Of a stretch of 6,033 bases of DNA, positions 5,813-6,033 are shown one piece after another (the stretch's first letter is position 1; the number at the start of each line of letters is the position of its first letter). Position numbers and translations under genes: made by a program. Origin of the DNA: Chloroflexota bacterium (lineage in GTDB: Bacteria; Chloroflexota; UBA5177; JANWHV01); contig JAICHN010000323.1 in assembly GCA_025924845.1 (NCBI GenBank), positions 1 through 6,033 of the forward strand, in the 5' to 3' direction. Below the pieces are notes generated by a model. The model was not told the DNA's origin, did no database searches, and worked only from the letters and a program-made list of their open reading frames with translations.

Positions 5813-6033
5813 TTACCGATCAGCCTGCCCCTTGTACTCCACCTCATAGCCAAAAGCACCCGGGCCGACCACGCGGAGTGCCTCGGGTGTGGTCATGCGC
5901 CGGTCGGCGCTGAACACCAGAAGCAGCACATGCCGACCGACCTGAACTTCGTCGGCGCCGATCGGCTCGCCGGTCTCGTCGTCGATGAGACTGATCGCAT
6001 CGGGAGTGGTCGCCAGGACCGACCGGCCGCGGC
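5813..6033 (-). CDS. C-terminal fragment of a DUF917 / S-methyl-thiohydantoin desulfurase-like protein
   Basis: The minus strand is open from the right edge to a TAA at 5815-5813 and encodes 72 residues of a protein whose start is outside the window. The translation includes ATTPDAISLIDDETGEPIG, then VGRHVLLLVFSADRRM, TTPEALRVVGPGAFGYEVEY and a short tail GQADR. The pattern of PD-x-I followed by an acidic-TGEPI turn, and above all the ending TPE-x-L-x-x-VGP-x-AFGY-x-x-x-Y, is what I recall from the C-terminus of DUF917 proteins. These are associated with hydantoinase-type genes and are now described as S-methyl-thiohydantoin desulfurase-like. Codon-level coherence and the convergent layout support a real gene. 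The family assignment is from memory of the motif, and the catalytic part is not visible. It converges on the sugar importer with a 13-base gap and has no obvious functional link to it. Confidence 0.72.
   Translation of the reverse strand, partial: RGRSVLATTPDAISLIDDETGEPIGADEVQVGRHVLLLVFSADRRMTTPEALRVVGPGAFGYEVEYKGQADR

Overview
This is a 6033-base, GC-rich window (roughly 60% G+C by eye) from a bacterial chromosome. The style of the PAS histidine kinase, the LacI-type repressor and the family-1 sugar-binding protein, together with an importer operon that carries no ATPase gene, is reminiscent of Chloroflexota or another high-GC, Gram-positive-like lineage. That is an impression, not a proof. 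No RNA gene, insertion sequence or CRISPR array was seen.

Layout, left to right. Positions 1-1082 (+) hold the end of a PAS-containing sensor histidine kinase whose start lies outside the window. Its reading frame breaks near 955-965, just before the last ATP-binding glycine box, and continues intact in another frame to 1082. Positions 1083-1331 are a gap with a weak hairpin, a plausible sigma70-type promoter and a clear LacI-type palindrome. Positions 1332-2396 (+) encode a LacI-family regulator. After a 180-base gap comes a carbohydrate ABC importer: binding protein (2577-3938), a perfect stem-loop at 3961-3982, then two permeases (about 4021-4929 and 4933-5799). At the right edge, on the minus strand, is the C-terminal 72 residues of a protein resembling the DUF917 / S-methyl-thiohydantoin desulfurase family (5813-6033). 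Its stop is only 13 bases from the stop of the last permease.

How the genes work together: the regulator probably represses its own promoter through the 1289-1305 palindrome. It probably also controls the importer in response to a sugar, although no matching operator was found directly before the binding-protein gene. The binding protein captures a sugar, probably an oligosaccharide, and hands it to the permease heterodimer, which must borrow an ATPase encoded elsewhere. The hairpin after the binding-protein gene fits the usual need for more binding protein than permease. The kinase and the DUF917-like gene look unrelated to sugar uptake.

Overall this is an ordinary sugar-uptake locus. I see no convincing sign of a new biological system. 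The points most worth checking are the kinase frameshift, the lacI promoter/operator, the binding protein's lack of a lipobox cysteine, and the unlisted gene fragment at the right edge.
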